A stretch of 64,000 bases of DNA from Harmothoe impar. Lineage: Eukaryota > Annelida > Polychaeta > Phyllodocida > Polynoidae. The DNA lies in the NCBI GenBank assembly GCA_947462335.1, contig OX381717.1, positions 43,009,523 through 43,073,522 on the forward strand, written 5' to 3'. Within the stretch, counting starts at the first letter, position 1, and each line of letters starts with the position of its first letter. The position numbers and the translations under genes were made by a program. This document shows positions 1 through 10,773 of the stretch, piece after piece. A model generated the notes under the pieces. That model ran no database searches, was not told where the DNA came from, and worked only from the letters and a program-made list of their open reading frames with translations.

Positions 1-985
1 AAGAGAGCCAGGGTCCCTTTGGCTCACTTTCCACACTGTCTGACTCCCCCTTCTAACAGCCTTGACTCCTTTTCAATTAGATCAAACAGAGTCCATGTCA
101 GCTGAGGTGAGTCAATGGTTACCTGGACTCCCTAAGGGAGTCACAGAGGTGAGCATACAAAATTGAAATAGGAAACCCACTAGGTGACACTACTGTACAA
201 TGACTGTAATGCCATCTAGCATATATACATCTGACTCTGTTTCTAATCAGAGTCAAGTGTCCCTACTCCCTTTTTCCCCAAGGGAGTCAAACAGTTGGTT
301 ACAGTTCAGCCTGCTAGGTGGTGGCACTATACCTGAAATGGTAATATTCTGCATGCTCAGATCTCTAGATCCATGTTATTTGTGACATTGATAATTATGC
401 TGATATGTGTATATCATTGTAGCATCAACATGTAATGTCAGAATTACATTTTATGAAATAATTACAGTTAATTTAAAACTGTAGCATAAGCATGATGTAT
501 AAGGTATAGACACCCAATTTGTAGCAACATGAGAAAGTTAAATCCCAAAAGCCCATATATTCCTTTGTATATTAACTAATGTGCTCTGAGGGATCTTTCT
601 GAGATCCCTCCTCCTTGTGAGGCATTGCACCAACATAATGTAGAAACATCAGCTAGGGAGACAGCTATTGAAATGGTTATATAGAGGGTTAGGGGGTGGG
701 AATTACCTATAAATTATGACTCTCTATTCCAAAGGAGCCATCCTGTGCCTAGACTCCCTTTCTAAAGGGAGTTGCAGCATAGACCTGGACTCTGTCTGTA
801 GCAGGGAGTCATAAAAGGGAGTCATTTTGGAGGCAAAACCTGGGCTCTCTTAAGGGAGTCACATAACTCCCTTTTAAGGGAGTCAGGTTCATCAAGAGAG
901 TCAGAAAGTGAGTCAGAAAAGGGAGTCATTCTGGAGGCAAGCCTGGACTCCCTTTTGACTCGGTTTCTTCTCTCTGTGTATGCAG
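1..985. repeat. Hairpin-array repeat, GACTCCCTT/AAGGGAGTC family
   Basis: The stretch carries many direct and inverted copies of a short motif, GACTCCCTTTT and its complement AAAAGGGAGTCA, most densely at 1-300 and 740-960. Neighbouring inverted copies can fold into hairpins, for example the pair at about 844-882. A related block with the same order of motifs, including GGAGTCATTTTGGAGG, lies at 56349-56450. No gene is seen here apart from the possible exon that starts at 986. It is probably a non-autonomous foldback-type element or several overlapping ones; outer ends were not found because the window begins inside it. Confidence 0.6.
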
Positions 986-3071
986 GCCAAGTGTTCAAGG
1001 ACCGCAGCAATGTTTACACAAAGCAGAGGGGGAACTTTGCTAAATGTAGGTATATCTCCAGTTTAATGCAAAATTGTGTGTTCTGCATCCCAGTAATATC
1101 ATCTATTATGCAAGTCCATGAGATTATGGCCTTTTAATGCATCCAAATGTATGCATTTTCACCAGAATGCGATGCTCAAATCAGAGGGGAACATAGAGTT
1201 GACTACCCTGTTTCTGTAAACAGAAACACCTGACCTCCTCCCAGAGGTTTAGCTCAGTGGTGGCCCGTGCTCCCTTTAGGTAGAGTGTATAGCAAAGTTA
1301 TTTTGACATGGGATCTTGACAGGCCAAGTGACTGTTCAGATCCTCCGGTCAATTTACTGTCTCATTTAGTCAGGAGCTTCTTAGGCCTAAATAACATAAC
1401 ATCATAACTGTATGGTGTTTGGTGGTGTTGTGTATTGCTCTGGGTATCACATAATTCCCAGCCTATTGCTTTACTTTTCACTCTCCGCTCTTGCAATTTT
1501 TATGATTGTGGGCTTTGCTGACACTCTTACCTTTTTTTGGTGAAATATGTGGGATTATATAACCGCCTAAAATTGCTATAATCGTTTCATATCATTAGTG
1601 TCTGCTCTACGTTTAGTTTGCGGTCAGATGACAAAAGACTATGCATGGGGAGAGAAGGACTGTCCAGAAGAGAACACAAGCATGATGGTCACTGAGGTTG
1701 GTGAATTATAATGGTTGAAATCCCACCTTATAGAAAAAATGAAAGGTCTCACTGTACACATATAATTATGCAATATCCCTATTACTAATGTTGATGTCTC
1801 CATATGATATTGTAAGGTATCCCTTACCCTCTATTTCACATAATCACATAATCTTATTCCAAATCCAAACCTGCTGTAAGAATTATTCCATACAAAACAA
1901 AAATACCATCACATCTTTACAACTTTCTGACTTATTTAATGTAGGTTGAAAATGCTGTTGTATGCCTGTCTGAAGCCGCAAGGGATTGAGCATTAAAATG
2001 TACCTTACTCAATGTATCCACACACTCAGGAAAGTCAGCGTCATTGTCGCTAAAACCACTCTCACCTGAAAGTCTGAAAATGACGCTAACTTTTCTGAGT
2101 GTGCATTTTTACTTCCTATCCTCAGGTACCATGGGGTGTGCCTGGCCGTGCATACAAAACCCTGCCACCTGGGTTAGTCATTGCACCCTCTAAGATCCAA
2201 GGTGCAGGGTTTGGTGTCCTGTCAGAGACCTTCATACCTAAATACACCTGGTTGGGTGTGTATGATGGGGAGATTGTCAATGTGAAGGACGGGGACTATA
2301 TCAGCTGGTACACCTGGCAGGTGAGTCATCTGTATCATCCCTTTAAGCATGATGCATGGATGCAGCTTACCAAGTAGACGTATCATGGCTTTATTTATGC
2401 ATCATGACGCCAAATTGTTAGTGCTGCATACATATATCATAACAAACCTCCTTTTACCTCTGTTCAAATGACCCCCCCCCCCATATCTAGTGAGCTCCCT
2501 GCCCCACCCCTAGTTGGCAATATTCTAATCTTCCCATCAATCAAATTAAATAAAAGCCTAGCATTATCATGATCTTATATCTTAATTGTTTTACCACAAT
2601 GAATAAAACTTCATTTATGGAAAGTATATCATAGTTATTCTTGCTAAATGTACATATATCACTTTGTTATCTAACGTTATTCTTTTTTAACAGATTTATC
2701 GAAATGGTAAACTAACTGCCTATATAGATGGCTTCCACTTTCACCTAAGCTCCTACCATCGCTACATTAATGCACCGATGAGACATAGGGATGAGAATGT
2801 TTTATCTGCAGAGTGTTACGGTAGGATGTACCACATTACTAATAAGGATATTCTCCCAGGAGATGAACTATTGATGTACTATGGAGACACGTACGCAGTG
2901 AGCCTAGGCATTGATTTTAACATCTATTTTGACATGCCACAGGAGTTCCAGGACAGTGGATTGGATTTGAATAACAAAGACCAGAGGATATGTGTGAGAA
3001 AACAGGGGTTTGAGCTTTTCCAAATCAAACATCTACCATCCCCATGGCTCCCTAGGTTACTCTGTAAATAG
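986..3071 (+). CDS. PR/SET domain protein, PRDM7/9/11-like (5' end not in view)
   Basis: Likely a PR/SET-domain protein; members such as PRDM9 methylate histone H3 lysines in the nucleus. I assemble four exons: 986-1045, 1617-1696, 2126-2320 and 2694-3071, with GT-AG borders and phases that agree (1, 1, 0, 0), giving 236 residues to the TAG. Before the PR domain is a short Cys-bearing segment (CGQMTKDYAWGEKDCPEE) like the zinc-knuckle region ahead of the PRDM9/11 domain, then VPWGVPGRAYKTLPPG, the usual family lead-in. The PR domain ends with the GDELLMYYGDTYA block, which keeps the tyrosine that is catalytic in PRDM9. No C2H2 zinc fingers follow before the stop, so this is a short PR-only product. 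The first two exons are less certain than the last two. Further 5' exons probably lie outside the window. Confidence 0.75.
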
Positions 3072-3427
3072 ACTGATGGCGAGTTATAATTCAGGTTTTG
3101 TGATGGCCGGTCAGATTTGATATAATTGGTGACTATTAACATTTCCTAAAAGCTGTTGCAATAACCTTTCTCGTGCTAGGCCCTTTTTTGTAAAGTGCAC
3201 ATTTTGGTAACCATAGCAACCAGAAACGTTCCATTTGTTTTATTTGTTGAATTTTGGTGCCAATACCTTGCCAGCGATGCACGCATGCATAATACCAACC
3301 CTTATATGTTGATGCACTCCCAAAGGGTCAGTATAATGCCCTACTGTAGTGCCAGTGGGTGAGGAACTAAATGCAGTCTTGGTTCTTACTATTATGAGTG
3401 CATTGATCTCCTGCCTCCTGCACACTA

Positions 3428-3538
3428 TCCCAGTGGGCACAAAACATTATATCAACATTGATAAATGGTTGCCAACGTTGATTCAATGTTAATTCATCGT
3501 TGATTCAACGTAAAAACTGAATTTTGTGCCCACTGGGA
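3428..3538. mobile_element. MITE with CCCAGTGGGCACAAAA inverted ends
   Basis: The 111-bp element begins TCCCAGTGGGCACAAAA and ends with the exact complement TTTTGTGCCCACTGGGA. The interior repeats TTGATTCAA/AACGTTGA motifs. It has no coding capacity. From memory, similar GGGCACAAA-ended MITEs occur in many invertebrates. Confidence 0.75.
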
Positions 3539-3598
3539 TGGGCATGTTTTGAAATCAGAATAGTATGCTCCAAATTGTAATTAGTAGCATAATGTGTT

Positions 3599-3735
3599 AG
3601 ATAGACTACACCTGTAGCCTGGTAGCCTCATAACCACTGCCCCACAAGTTCGAGACGAGGTGTTATATACACCGAGTCGCTGACCAGTGGGCAGTGGTTA
3701 TGAAGGCATACCAGGGTACAGGTGTAGTCTATCTG
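3599..3735. mobile_element. Foldback MITE, about 44-bp arms
   Basis: The left arm at 3600-3643 (AGATAGACTACACCTGTA...) pairs with the right arm at 3689-3734 (...TACAGGTGTAGTCTATCT) with a few mismatches, leaving a loop of about 45 bp. It lies between the PR/SET gene and the first Ngaro element and has no coding capacity. Confidence 0.75.
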
Positions 3736-3950
3736 ATTTAATCCTCGGGTATGCAATATTACCAAGGTGCGAATCCTTTGTCTTAGCCGCCTACCGTGGG
3801 TTAAGGAAGTATAATAAAAGAATAGTTTATTCAACCAAAATAACATGAGCAAACACACCTCTGATGCATCCTAAATTCAAAACGTCTCAAGCAGTTAAAC
3901 AATGCTCATTATCTTTACACATAGCTCCATCATACATAATAAAAAATAGG

Positions 3951-4138
3951 CATAGTGTCCGTATGAAGTTCCCTGCCCGCCAAGGCGCCAAACTTATAAA
4001 AACACCCCCATGGGTCATAGACTCACCCACCTACCTCACACCCCTCCTATTCAATGGTTCTACCCAACCCCTATACTCCACCCGCTCCCCCGCCGTCTCA
4101 CACACCGGTCCTCCACACAGACCCTTCCACATTGGTTT
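3951..4138 (+). repeat. Ngaro-1 A1 repeat (5' end)
   Basis: The 188-bp segment, from CATAGTGTCCGTATGAAG to CATTGGTTT, recurs at 8833-9020. It holds the element's likely promoter. Confidence 0.93.
3995..4030 (+). promoter_or_regulatory. TATA box and likely start region of Ngaro-1
   Basis: TATAAAAA lies at 3995-4002, and a TCACCC stretch at 4023 is about 30 bp further on, the usual TATA-to-start distance. It precedes the first ATG of the gag ORF (4187). No experimental support is possible from sequence. Confidence 0.5.
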
Positions 4139-4186
4139 TACGACGCATTGAAGCTCAGTCCACGACTGACTTATTATTTTATTACC

Positions 4187-5609
4187 ATGGGTCGAGGTAA
4201 CCGCACACCCCGGCCGTCCAGCAAGAGGCGCGCCAAGGCAGCTAACCCTCACACTACACCAGAGGGACGGCAGCCAGCTCCAGTTCCTACCAACCGCCAG
4301 CCTACTGAGGAAGGTGACGGGGCCCCTGGTCCCGTCGCCGGAGGTGAGTCAATTGTTACCGCTCCTTACATTCCCGCTGCACCTGACAAGCAGGCAAAGC
4401 AAAACAAATCTAAAACTGTTAAAGAATTAGCAGTAGAGGTCGCTAACAACAACAATACGCTAGCTGAAATTCTCACTCGCCTTGATGCATTAAATGAGCG
4501 CCAGAATACTCCTCCGACTTCTCCTTCCTCACAGGCACGCACTCGGGACAACATGGCGTCTCCCGCCGCCGGCCACCGTCACCAAGGACGCGGACAACAA
4601 CATGGCGTCCAAGATGGCGCCCACTTTGCCGCGCAGCCGGCACAACCACCCATGGGCAACATAGATGGACAACACGACTACAACCTACCCCCGCCAACCT
4701 GGGGCGGTCGACGCGGCAGGTCTCCTCCGGTGATGCAAGACAACCAACATGACTTCATGGTCCCGACGCCGTCGCAGCTGATAGCACAACCCAGCATTCG
4801 CCCCCTGGTTGCTGACGCCATGGAGAATTCAAGAATGCGGGATCCACTTCCCGCCCGCCCGTAAGGTCGTTAATCGTACTCCTAAGCCCTGCCAATACCT
4901 CTTTAGAGAGGGACTCATTCATGATAAAGAGAGAGAGGACGCCCAGATTAACATGACTTTTGCCGAGTATATAGGCGCCTTCCTGAACATGCTTGACTTT
5001 GCCCCCATAAACTTTGATGATAGGTCCTTCATGGAAGGTCAACTCAGGGAGGTTGTGGCCGACGCCAACGACCGCAGCTGGTCAAATGTCCGTCGCTGGA
5101 CAAATGCCATATTCATGAAAATTGAGGCTGGGTTCTACCAATGGGACGACCAGGCCGCAATCCAGAGGGATAGGTACAAGCTCAGCTTTGCCCCCGGTAA
5201 TGCCCCAACCACTGGTGACGCACTATCATGCCCAGCCTTCAATCGCGGTGGCTGCCACCACAAAGAAGGTCATGCTGAAGGTTCTATAACTCTTCTCCAC
5301 ATCTGCAGGTATTGCTGGGCTGTCACCGACCAGTCATATGCTCATACATCAGCTAACTGTTTCAGAAAACAAAAGGCACAGTCACAAAACTCAGCTCAGT
5401 TTCAGAATGCTGGAGGTCGCGGCGGCGGTCGTGGTGGCGGCCGGGGCGGCCCTCCACCAGGGGCCGGCAACAACAACAACCACAACAACCAGGGCGGCAA
5501 CAACAACCCCAACGCTGGCGGTCGAGGTGGCTTCAACAACAACAATCCCAACAACTTCAATGATGGCGGCCCGGGCGGTCCTCAGTGGCGTGGCTACCAG
5601 GGAAACTAA
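4187..5609 (+). CDS. Ngaro-1 ORF1, gag-like protein (one frame change)
   Basis: The gag-like protein should bind element RNA and form particles. The start ATG at 4187 (ATTACCATGG, good context) opens a basic, Pro-rich first part that ends at a stop at 4864. The second part is read in the +1 frame from about 4809 to 5609. It contains a conserved-looking core (MTFAEYIGAFLNMLDF), then CPAFNRGGCHHKEGH followed by HICRYC, a Cys/His cluster like the zinc motif in other tyrosine-recombinase element gags, and a Gly/Asn-rich C-terminus with RGGGRGG boxes. The change of frame in the 4809-4864 overlap is either a one-base insertion or a programmed +1 shift. The end overlaps ORF2. Confidence 0.75.
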
Positions 5610-7618
5610 CAAGTGCTACCACAGGCAAGTTTTATTTACCTGAACCACACTGCTCTAATTATGAACAATTGTCTGACAATAATTGCCATAAAAGTGTAGC
5701 CCACGCCAAAACAAAGGCTAGGTCCCACACTGAGGTAGAGGTGGATCAGCTAGAACACAGTGGTAGCACGGAAAAACAACATCTCGAAATCTTAGACATT
5801 GAGGGTGAACAGTCAGAACAGGAAGGGGGAGACATAGTGGAAATTCTTAACGAAGACATTGAGGTGGCGCATCATGCACCGGGCACAATCCCAATACACC
5901 CAGAAGCCCTGGCACAAGATAGGATAGACACATGGCCCGACATAGGCCCTGAGTTAGCTGGTTCAATTGAAGGTGACATTTACACTAGAGTGAAGGCAAC
6001 AGGGCTCCCCAACGCCCTCAAGGCCCGCATCATTGTTCCCACAGGCCTACACATCCCGGCCTGGGAGGAGTATCTCACAGGCGAGGAGGACAAAGAACTG
6101 CTCTCATTTGTAAAGTATGGTTTCCCCGCCTCCTACCAGGGCCCTGTGTCAAAACAGGAACATGTCAGTAACCATCCCTCTGCCCTTCAATTCCCAGATC
6201 ATGTCTCAGACCACATCACAAAAGCAGTCGAGAAAGGTCATATGCTGGGCCCTTACAAGGACCCGCCCTTCCGCCAATGGAATCACATCTCCCCCATCAT
6301 GACTAGGCCCAAGAGTGAATCAAATAAGCGACGAATAATCACCGATCTGTCTTATGGCAGGTCAGTCAACGAACACATTGTTAAAGGGGCAGTGATGGGA
6401 TCTGTGCGCCCGCACAGCCTCCCAACAGTTGACTGTGTGGTGGACTACATTGCATCCAGTAATGAACAAGTGTATCTCGCCACCATAGACCTTGAATCTG
6501 CTTATAAGAACCTGCCATCTGATCCCCTGGATCGGGTTCTTAATGTCGTCAGATGGCAAGGTTCTTATTACCTGGAGTCGAGGGTCCCCTTCGGCTCCAG
6601 GGTCTCATCCCTCCACATGCAGACAGTGGCCAACAAACTCGTGAGCATTCTAGCGGGCATGGGACACAAGGCATATATATACTTAGACGATATCATCTTG
6701 TTGGGGCAATCTCACATGGAAACACTCAAAGCATACTCCGCTGCCCTTGCCCTCCTGGAGCAGCTAGGCCTACCGGTAGCAAAGAGTAAACTGCAGCCAC
6801 CCCAGAAAGCAATCACCTGGCTTGGGGTTGTCATAGACGCTGAAAATCGACAGATACTAATGCCTGAGAGTAAAGTTATTGACACGCTGTCCATCATTCA
6901 TGAGGTACTGGGTTATAGGTCAATCAATAAGAAAAAGCTCAGATCACTCTTGGGAAAACTCCATCACATTTGTAAAGCTGTGCGGCCGGGCAGACTCTTT
7001 GTTGCCCGACTCCTGAACTCCCTGAGACAAATGGGCAATAACCGGTACTTCACAACTGTAGGCACAGAAATGAGAAAGGACCTGCTCTGGTTTGTTGCTT
7101 TCTTGCGCCAGTATAATGGCAGGTCTATCATGCCCCTGTGTAATCCCCCGTCTCTCACCATACAGGCTGATGCATGCAAGGAGGGCGTGGGCGCCCACAC
7201 TGACACAGCCTGTTATGCCTCATTTGTACCACGCCAGGTGGCGGCACTCCCAATCGCTGAGATAGAGGCCATAAACAATGCGCTGGCAGTCAAGAAATTC
7301 ATCCACCCTGACATGGCGGGGTCCACAATCATCCTCAAGAATGACAATGCCTCGGCCATAGCAGTCCTACAGTCAGGCCGCGGCAGAGACCCCCTCCTTC
7401 TGCAGGCCGCTAGGGATCTCTGGTGGCATGAGGCCGTATGTGGGGTCAACATCGTCCCGGTACATGTCCCAGGGAAGTCACTGGTGCTAGCTGACGCTCT
7501 CTCTCGACGAGTCATCAGCGGGCATCATCGCCGGCTGTCTGACGACATGATCTCCCAGAGGGGCCTCCAGAGGACCTACATCGACCCCTATGACATCCTC
7601 CACCACTACTATGTCTAA
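5585..7618 (+). CDS. Ngaro-1 ORF2, reverse transcriptase-RNase H
   Basis: The enzyme copies element RNA to DNA and removes the RNA strand. It opens in a different frame inside the end of ORF1, with no clear ATG at the border, so expression may need frameshifting or internal initiation. Visible RT blocks are TDLSYGRSVN, ATIDLESAYKNLP, the loop PFGSRVSS and the active site YIYLDDIILLG, then LGVVIDAENR. The RNase H part has LTIQADACKEGVGAHT, the EIEAINNALA helix, KNDNASAIAVL and the end motif VLADALSRR. There is no endonuclease or integrase domain. The 677-residue frame has no interruption. Confidence 0.92.
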   Translation: MAWLPGKLTSATTGKFYLPEPHCSNYEQLSDNNCHKSVAHAKTKARSHTEVEVDQLEHSGSTEKQHLEILDIEGEQSEQEGGDIVEILNEDIEVAHHAPGTIPIHPEALAQDRIDTWPDIGPELAGSIEGDIYTRVKATGLPNALKARIIVPTGLHIPAWEEYLTGEEDKELLSFVKYGFPASYQGPVSKQEHVSNHPSALQFPDHVSDHITKAVEKGHMLGPYKDPPFRQWNHISPIMTRPKSESNKRRIITDLSYGRSVNEHIVKGAVMGSVRPHSLPTVDCVVDYIASSNEQVYLATIDLESAYKNLPSDPLDRVLNVVRWQGSYYLESRVPFGSRVSSLHMQTVANKLVSILAGMGHKAYIYLDDIILLGQSHMETLKAYSAALALLEQLGLPVAKSKLQPPQKAITWLGVVIDAENRQILMPESKVIDTLSIIHEVLGYRSINKKKLRSLLGKLHHICKAVRPGRLFVARLLNSLRQMGNNRYFTTVGTEMRKDLLWFVAFLRQYNGRSIMPLCNPPSLTIQADACKEGVGAHTDTACYASFVPRQVAALPIAEIEAINNALAVKKFIHPDMAGSTIILKNDNASAIAVLQSGRGRDPLLLQAARDLWWHEAVCGVNIVPVHVPGKSLVLADALSRRVISGHHRRLSDDMISQRGLQRTYIDPYDILHHYYV

Positions 7619-7656
7619 CCACACCTTTATTCCTTTCAGGTCAACTGTACGGGTAC

Positions 7657-8601
7657 ATGGCTAGGAAAGCTGCATACCGCCAAAATATGCACAACTCCAA
7701 GTCTGAGTCAAATTATTATAGGGCTGCGTCACTGTTCTTATCATTCATGTTTTATGCAAACATTGTTCTTACAAGTATTACTGAGTATGATCTCATCACT
7801 TACATTGAGTATCTAAATACATTTTATTCACCGGCGTCTGTGCCAATATATTTTAGTCATGCTAGATCATACATGCAATTATGTAACTTGTCTGTGATAT
7901 TGTTCTCTCATCGCGTGGTCATTAAAGCTCTAAGATCAATTTCTCAAGATAAATCTTACACGCCTGATTCTACAAAACCATTGACTATACACCAGTTTAA
8001 TGTTGTCCTGTCAAACATCCCTGTATCACAAAATCGATGTATGTACTTAACAGCATTCTCTCTACTCCTAGTGTGCGCATGGCGGCGATCCAACATTGCC
8101 CCTGACTCAGTCAACCGATACGACCCATTCAGACACCCTACCAGGGACGACTTCCGTCTCCAGGGCAACTCGCTCCACATAAACCAGAAGTGGGCCAAGA
8201 ACCTACAAAACAGTGGGCGATCACACCAGATGCTTGTAAAGGGGACACCAACAAACCCTCTTTGTGTAGTTAAACTATTCACTCAGATGATAAGAGAGAC
8301 TCCTACTACTAATGTAAACCAACCACTACTTGTGTTTAAAGATACCGGTAAATTAGTCACTACCTCCCACCTAGCCAAGGTTTGGAATAAGGCAGTAAAA
8401 GACTCGGGCTTGCCATCACGCCCCTACACCCTTCACTGCATTCGAAAAACGGCAGCTACACTGGCTGCCGACCTTGGGGCGTCTGAGCGTCAGCTCCAGG
8501 AGCTGGGACTCTGGCGGTCACAGGTCTATCACTCCTACATCCGGTCGTCAACCTCCACCTCTCTACAATCATCAATCGCATCTCGTGTATCAAAAATCTA
8601 A
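7657..8601 (+). CDS. Ngaro-1 ORF3, tyrosine recombinase
   Basis: The lambda-integrase-type recombinase is thought to insert the circular cDNA. It is 314 residues from the ATG at 7657. An N-terminal core-binding helical part (about residues 10-110) is followed by the catalytic part: the first Arg lies in CAWRRSNIA, the HxxR box is LHCIRKTAATLA, the Trp of the LGLWRS block follows, and the nucleophile Tyr is in the YHSYIRS segment near the end. All catalytic positions appear to be present. It stops 15 bp before the B1 repeat. Confidence 0.92.
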   Translation: MARKAAYRQNMHNSKSESNYYRAASLFLSFMFYANIVLTSITEYDLITYIEYLNTFYSPASVPIYFSHARSYMQLCNLSVILFSHRVVIKALRSISQDKSYTPDSTKPLTIHQFNVVLSNIPVSQNRCMYLTAFSLLLVCAWRRSNIAPDSVNRYDPFRHPTRDDFRLQGNSLHINQKWAKNLQNSGRSHQMLVKGTPTNPLCVVKLFTQMIRETPTTNVNQPLLVFKDTGKLVTTSHLAKVWNKAVKDSGLPSRPYTLHCIRKTAATLAADLGASERQLQELGLWRSQVYHSYIRSSTSTSLQSSIASRVSKI

Positions 8602-8615
8602 TTATAAATCTGTCT

Positions 8616-8838
8616 GGGTCATTATATATATTTTTGTACACATCTACTCATTATTACTGTAAAACCAAATAAAATAATAATCATTTAGGCACCACCTTAG
8701 TGGGCGACCTGCATGTACCGTTTATATTATATACAAATGTTATTATAAAATAAAATATATTTACCTCCAACACCTTTCTCGTCATTGGGGGGCATTGGGT
8801 AACTGCATAGGGATTTATGACAAGTATTAAGTCATAGT
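8616..8838 (+). repeat. Ngaro-1 B1 repeat
   Basis: The 223-bp segment from GGGTCATTATATATA to CATAGT is repeated at 9084-9306. It carries several AATAAA-like motifs (for example near 8668), suitable for 3' end formation. Its last six bases are also the first six of A2. Confidence 0.92.
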
Positions 8839-9020
8839 GTCCGTATGAAGTTCCCTGCCCGCCAAGGCGCCAAACTTATAAAAACACCCCCATGGGTCAT
8901 AGACTCACCCACCTACCTCACACCCCTCCTATTCAATGGTTCTACCCAACCCCTATACTCCACCCGCTCCCCCGCCGTCTCACACACCGGTCCTCCACAC
9001 AGACCCTTCCACATTGGTTT
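8833..9020 (+). repeat. Ngaro-1 A2 repeat
   Basis: This is the second copy of the 188-bp A repeat and appears the same as 3951-4138. A unique spacer of about 63 bp separates it from B2. Confidence 0.92.
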
Positions 9021-9083
9021 CCCACCACCATCCCCAATCTCCACTTAAAACTATTATTCTTCTAATAAATCTCATCTAAGATG

Positions 9084-9306
9084 GGGTCATTATATATATT
9101 TTTGTACACATCTACTCATTATTACTGTAAAACCAAATAAAATAATAATCATTTAGGCACCACCTTAGTGGGCGACCTGCATGTACCGTTTATATTATAT
9201 ACAAATGTTATTATAAAATAAAATATATTTACCTCCAACACCTTTCTCGTCATTGGGGGGCATTGGGTAACTGCATAGGGATTTATGACAAGTATTAAGT
9301 CATAGT
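9084..9306 (+). repeat. Ngaro-1 B2 repeat (3' end)
   Basis: This is the second copy of the 223-bp B repeat and ends ...TTAAGTCATAGT. The following bases (CGAGAAATT) are host sequence; no target duplication is seen, as expected for tyrosine-recombinase insertion. Confidence 0.92.
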
Positions 9307-10590
9307 CGAGAAATTATCAGATGTATATTAAATGTTTTCGGGATCTATTGAACGTAAATGTTTCCATGATATCAAAATTATAAATAATGGTGTTTTTATA
9401 AAAATGATCATATAAAAACCATTGTTAAATGATTCTATAACTATGGTATACATGTGTATTTGCATTCATAATCTGGTATTATTGACATTAATTTGTATTA
9501 CATGTACCAGCTGACACAAATTTGACATTTCAATAGTTCTGATATTCTGTATAGTTTCCCTGAAACAGTAGCGCTCTCCCACGAAACGAGAAGTCTTATT
9601 TCTATCACATCTGAGCCATATGACAGCATTCCGACATCCGCTATGTTAGTGATGCGATGCTGCACAAACGTTTCCTCCTTCACATAATTGATCCACCTGT
9701 CAATCAGCCACTGATCGTACACTGGAGAGAGTCATACTCAACTATTATACATGTGGGTATGAGATTAAGGGTATTATATATCAGGTTTCCTTATCTGTCA
9801 AAGATAATACTTTTACATACCCAATGGGTTTTTCCGACATTTTATTTGAGGCAATTAAGATTTATCAATGTTACTTCTGCAAACTACTAAGACAACAAGC
9901 TGCTTTACCATGAATATTGACATGAAAAGAACAATGATAAATAACCACTTACATCTTCACCTCTACGAAGGGGTTCATACTGGCTCTGACTTGATAATGC
10001 AGCAAGATCAACTGAAGTAAGGATATCTGTACAAAGTTATGCACATAACAGATAACAGGTGATCTTGCATCTCAATACTATATTTGAGTGTGTGTAATTT
10101 ACCATTTTTATAATTTACTTTTCAGTTCAGTTGGCTATTAGGAGTACTTTAGTATAATCTTTACAAATTATACAACTTATTGTTTTGTAGTAGAGAACAC
10201 TCGTACTAGAATAAAGTCTTTCCATTCTCTCTCAATCTATCACATATTAGTCGCACGTATAGCTGCTTGAATGATTGAGGCTGGAAATGCCTAGAAAAGA
10301 TTGCATTAACCAATCTAAATACTGATGAGAAATCATTCAATTCAAGTCGGATATGATTTACATGGCCGTGCAAGTGATACCCGATGTAGACAATAGCATT
10401 ACTCAAGTCTTTTCACCCGATGTTCACACAGTGGACCAAGGTCTTAGGTTACAATAACCTAAATTTTGCCCAACCAGTTAATGATGTCCTGCTTGTTGTA
10501 GCATCAAGAGGACATTACCCATATGACAACTGAGTGTTTGAGTAGAGTAACTTATGGCCAAGATTTTATTAGGGAATACACTGAATGGAT
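9307..10590. other. AT-rich intergenic stretch, nothing recognised
   Basis: No exon chain, RNA gene or clear repeat was found here. Open frames are short and lack plausible splice context. Confidence 0.5.
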
Positions 10591-10773
10591 ATTGGCATTT
10601 AAGCAAAAACCGGACTGCTTAAAGTCACACTTTAAGCATATTTAATTCGGGTAAAAGCCACATAAAGCCCCTGAAATGTCATTATGACTTTTCCGGGACA
10701 TTTACATAGAATTTACTGAACTTAGCTGCTTAAATGGTGACTTTAAGCAATAAAAGGTTGCTTAAATGTCAAT
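10591..10773. mobile_element. MITE with ATTGRCATTTAAGC inverted ends
   Basis: The 183-bp element starts ATTGGCATTTAAGCAAAAAC and ends GGTTGCTTAAATGTCAAT. Arms of about 35 bp pair, including the inner motifs CTGCTTAAAGTCA and TGACTTTAAGCAA. The rest of 10774-11140 shows nothing recognisable. Confidence 0.65.

Larger units (their letters stand above)
3951..9306 (+). mobile_element. Complete Ngaro-type tyrosine-recombinase retrotransposon (Ngaro-1)
   Basis: The element shows the split direct-repeat layout of Ngaro elements of the DIRS order: A1 (3951-4138), three ORFs, then B1 (8616-8838), A2 (8833-9020) and B2 (9084-9306). A1 matches A2 and B1 matches B2 with no difference that I could see, so the insertion is recent. 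The ORFs are a gag-like protein, a reverse transcriptase/RNase H and a tyrosine recombinase; there is no DDE integrase, as expected. Such elements are thought to integrate through a circular DNA intermediate. The motif CATAGT sits at the B1/A2 overlap and at both outer ends, which fits a recombination core. No GDSL hydrolase ORF, found in some Ngaro elements, is present. Confidence 0.93.

Noticed and set aside
3951..9306. Ngaro-1 as a retrovirus or LTR retrotransposon
   Set aside because: It has no LTR pair at its ends, no protease or integrase, and its repeats follow the A1-B1-A2-B2 plan with a tyrosine recombinase.
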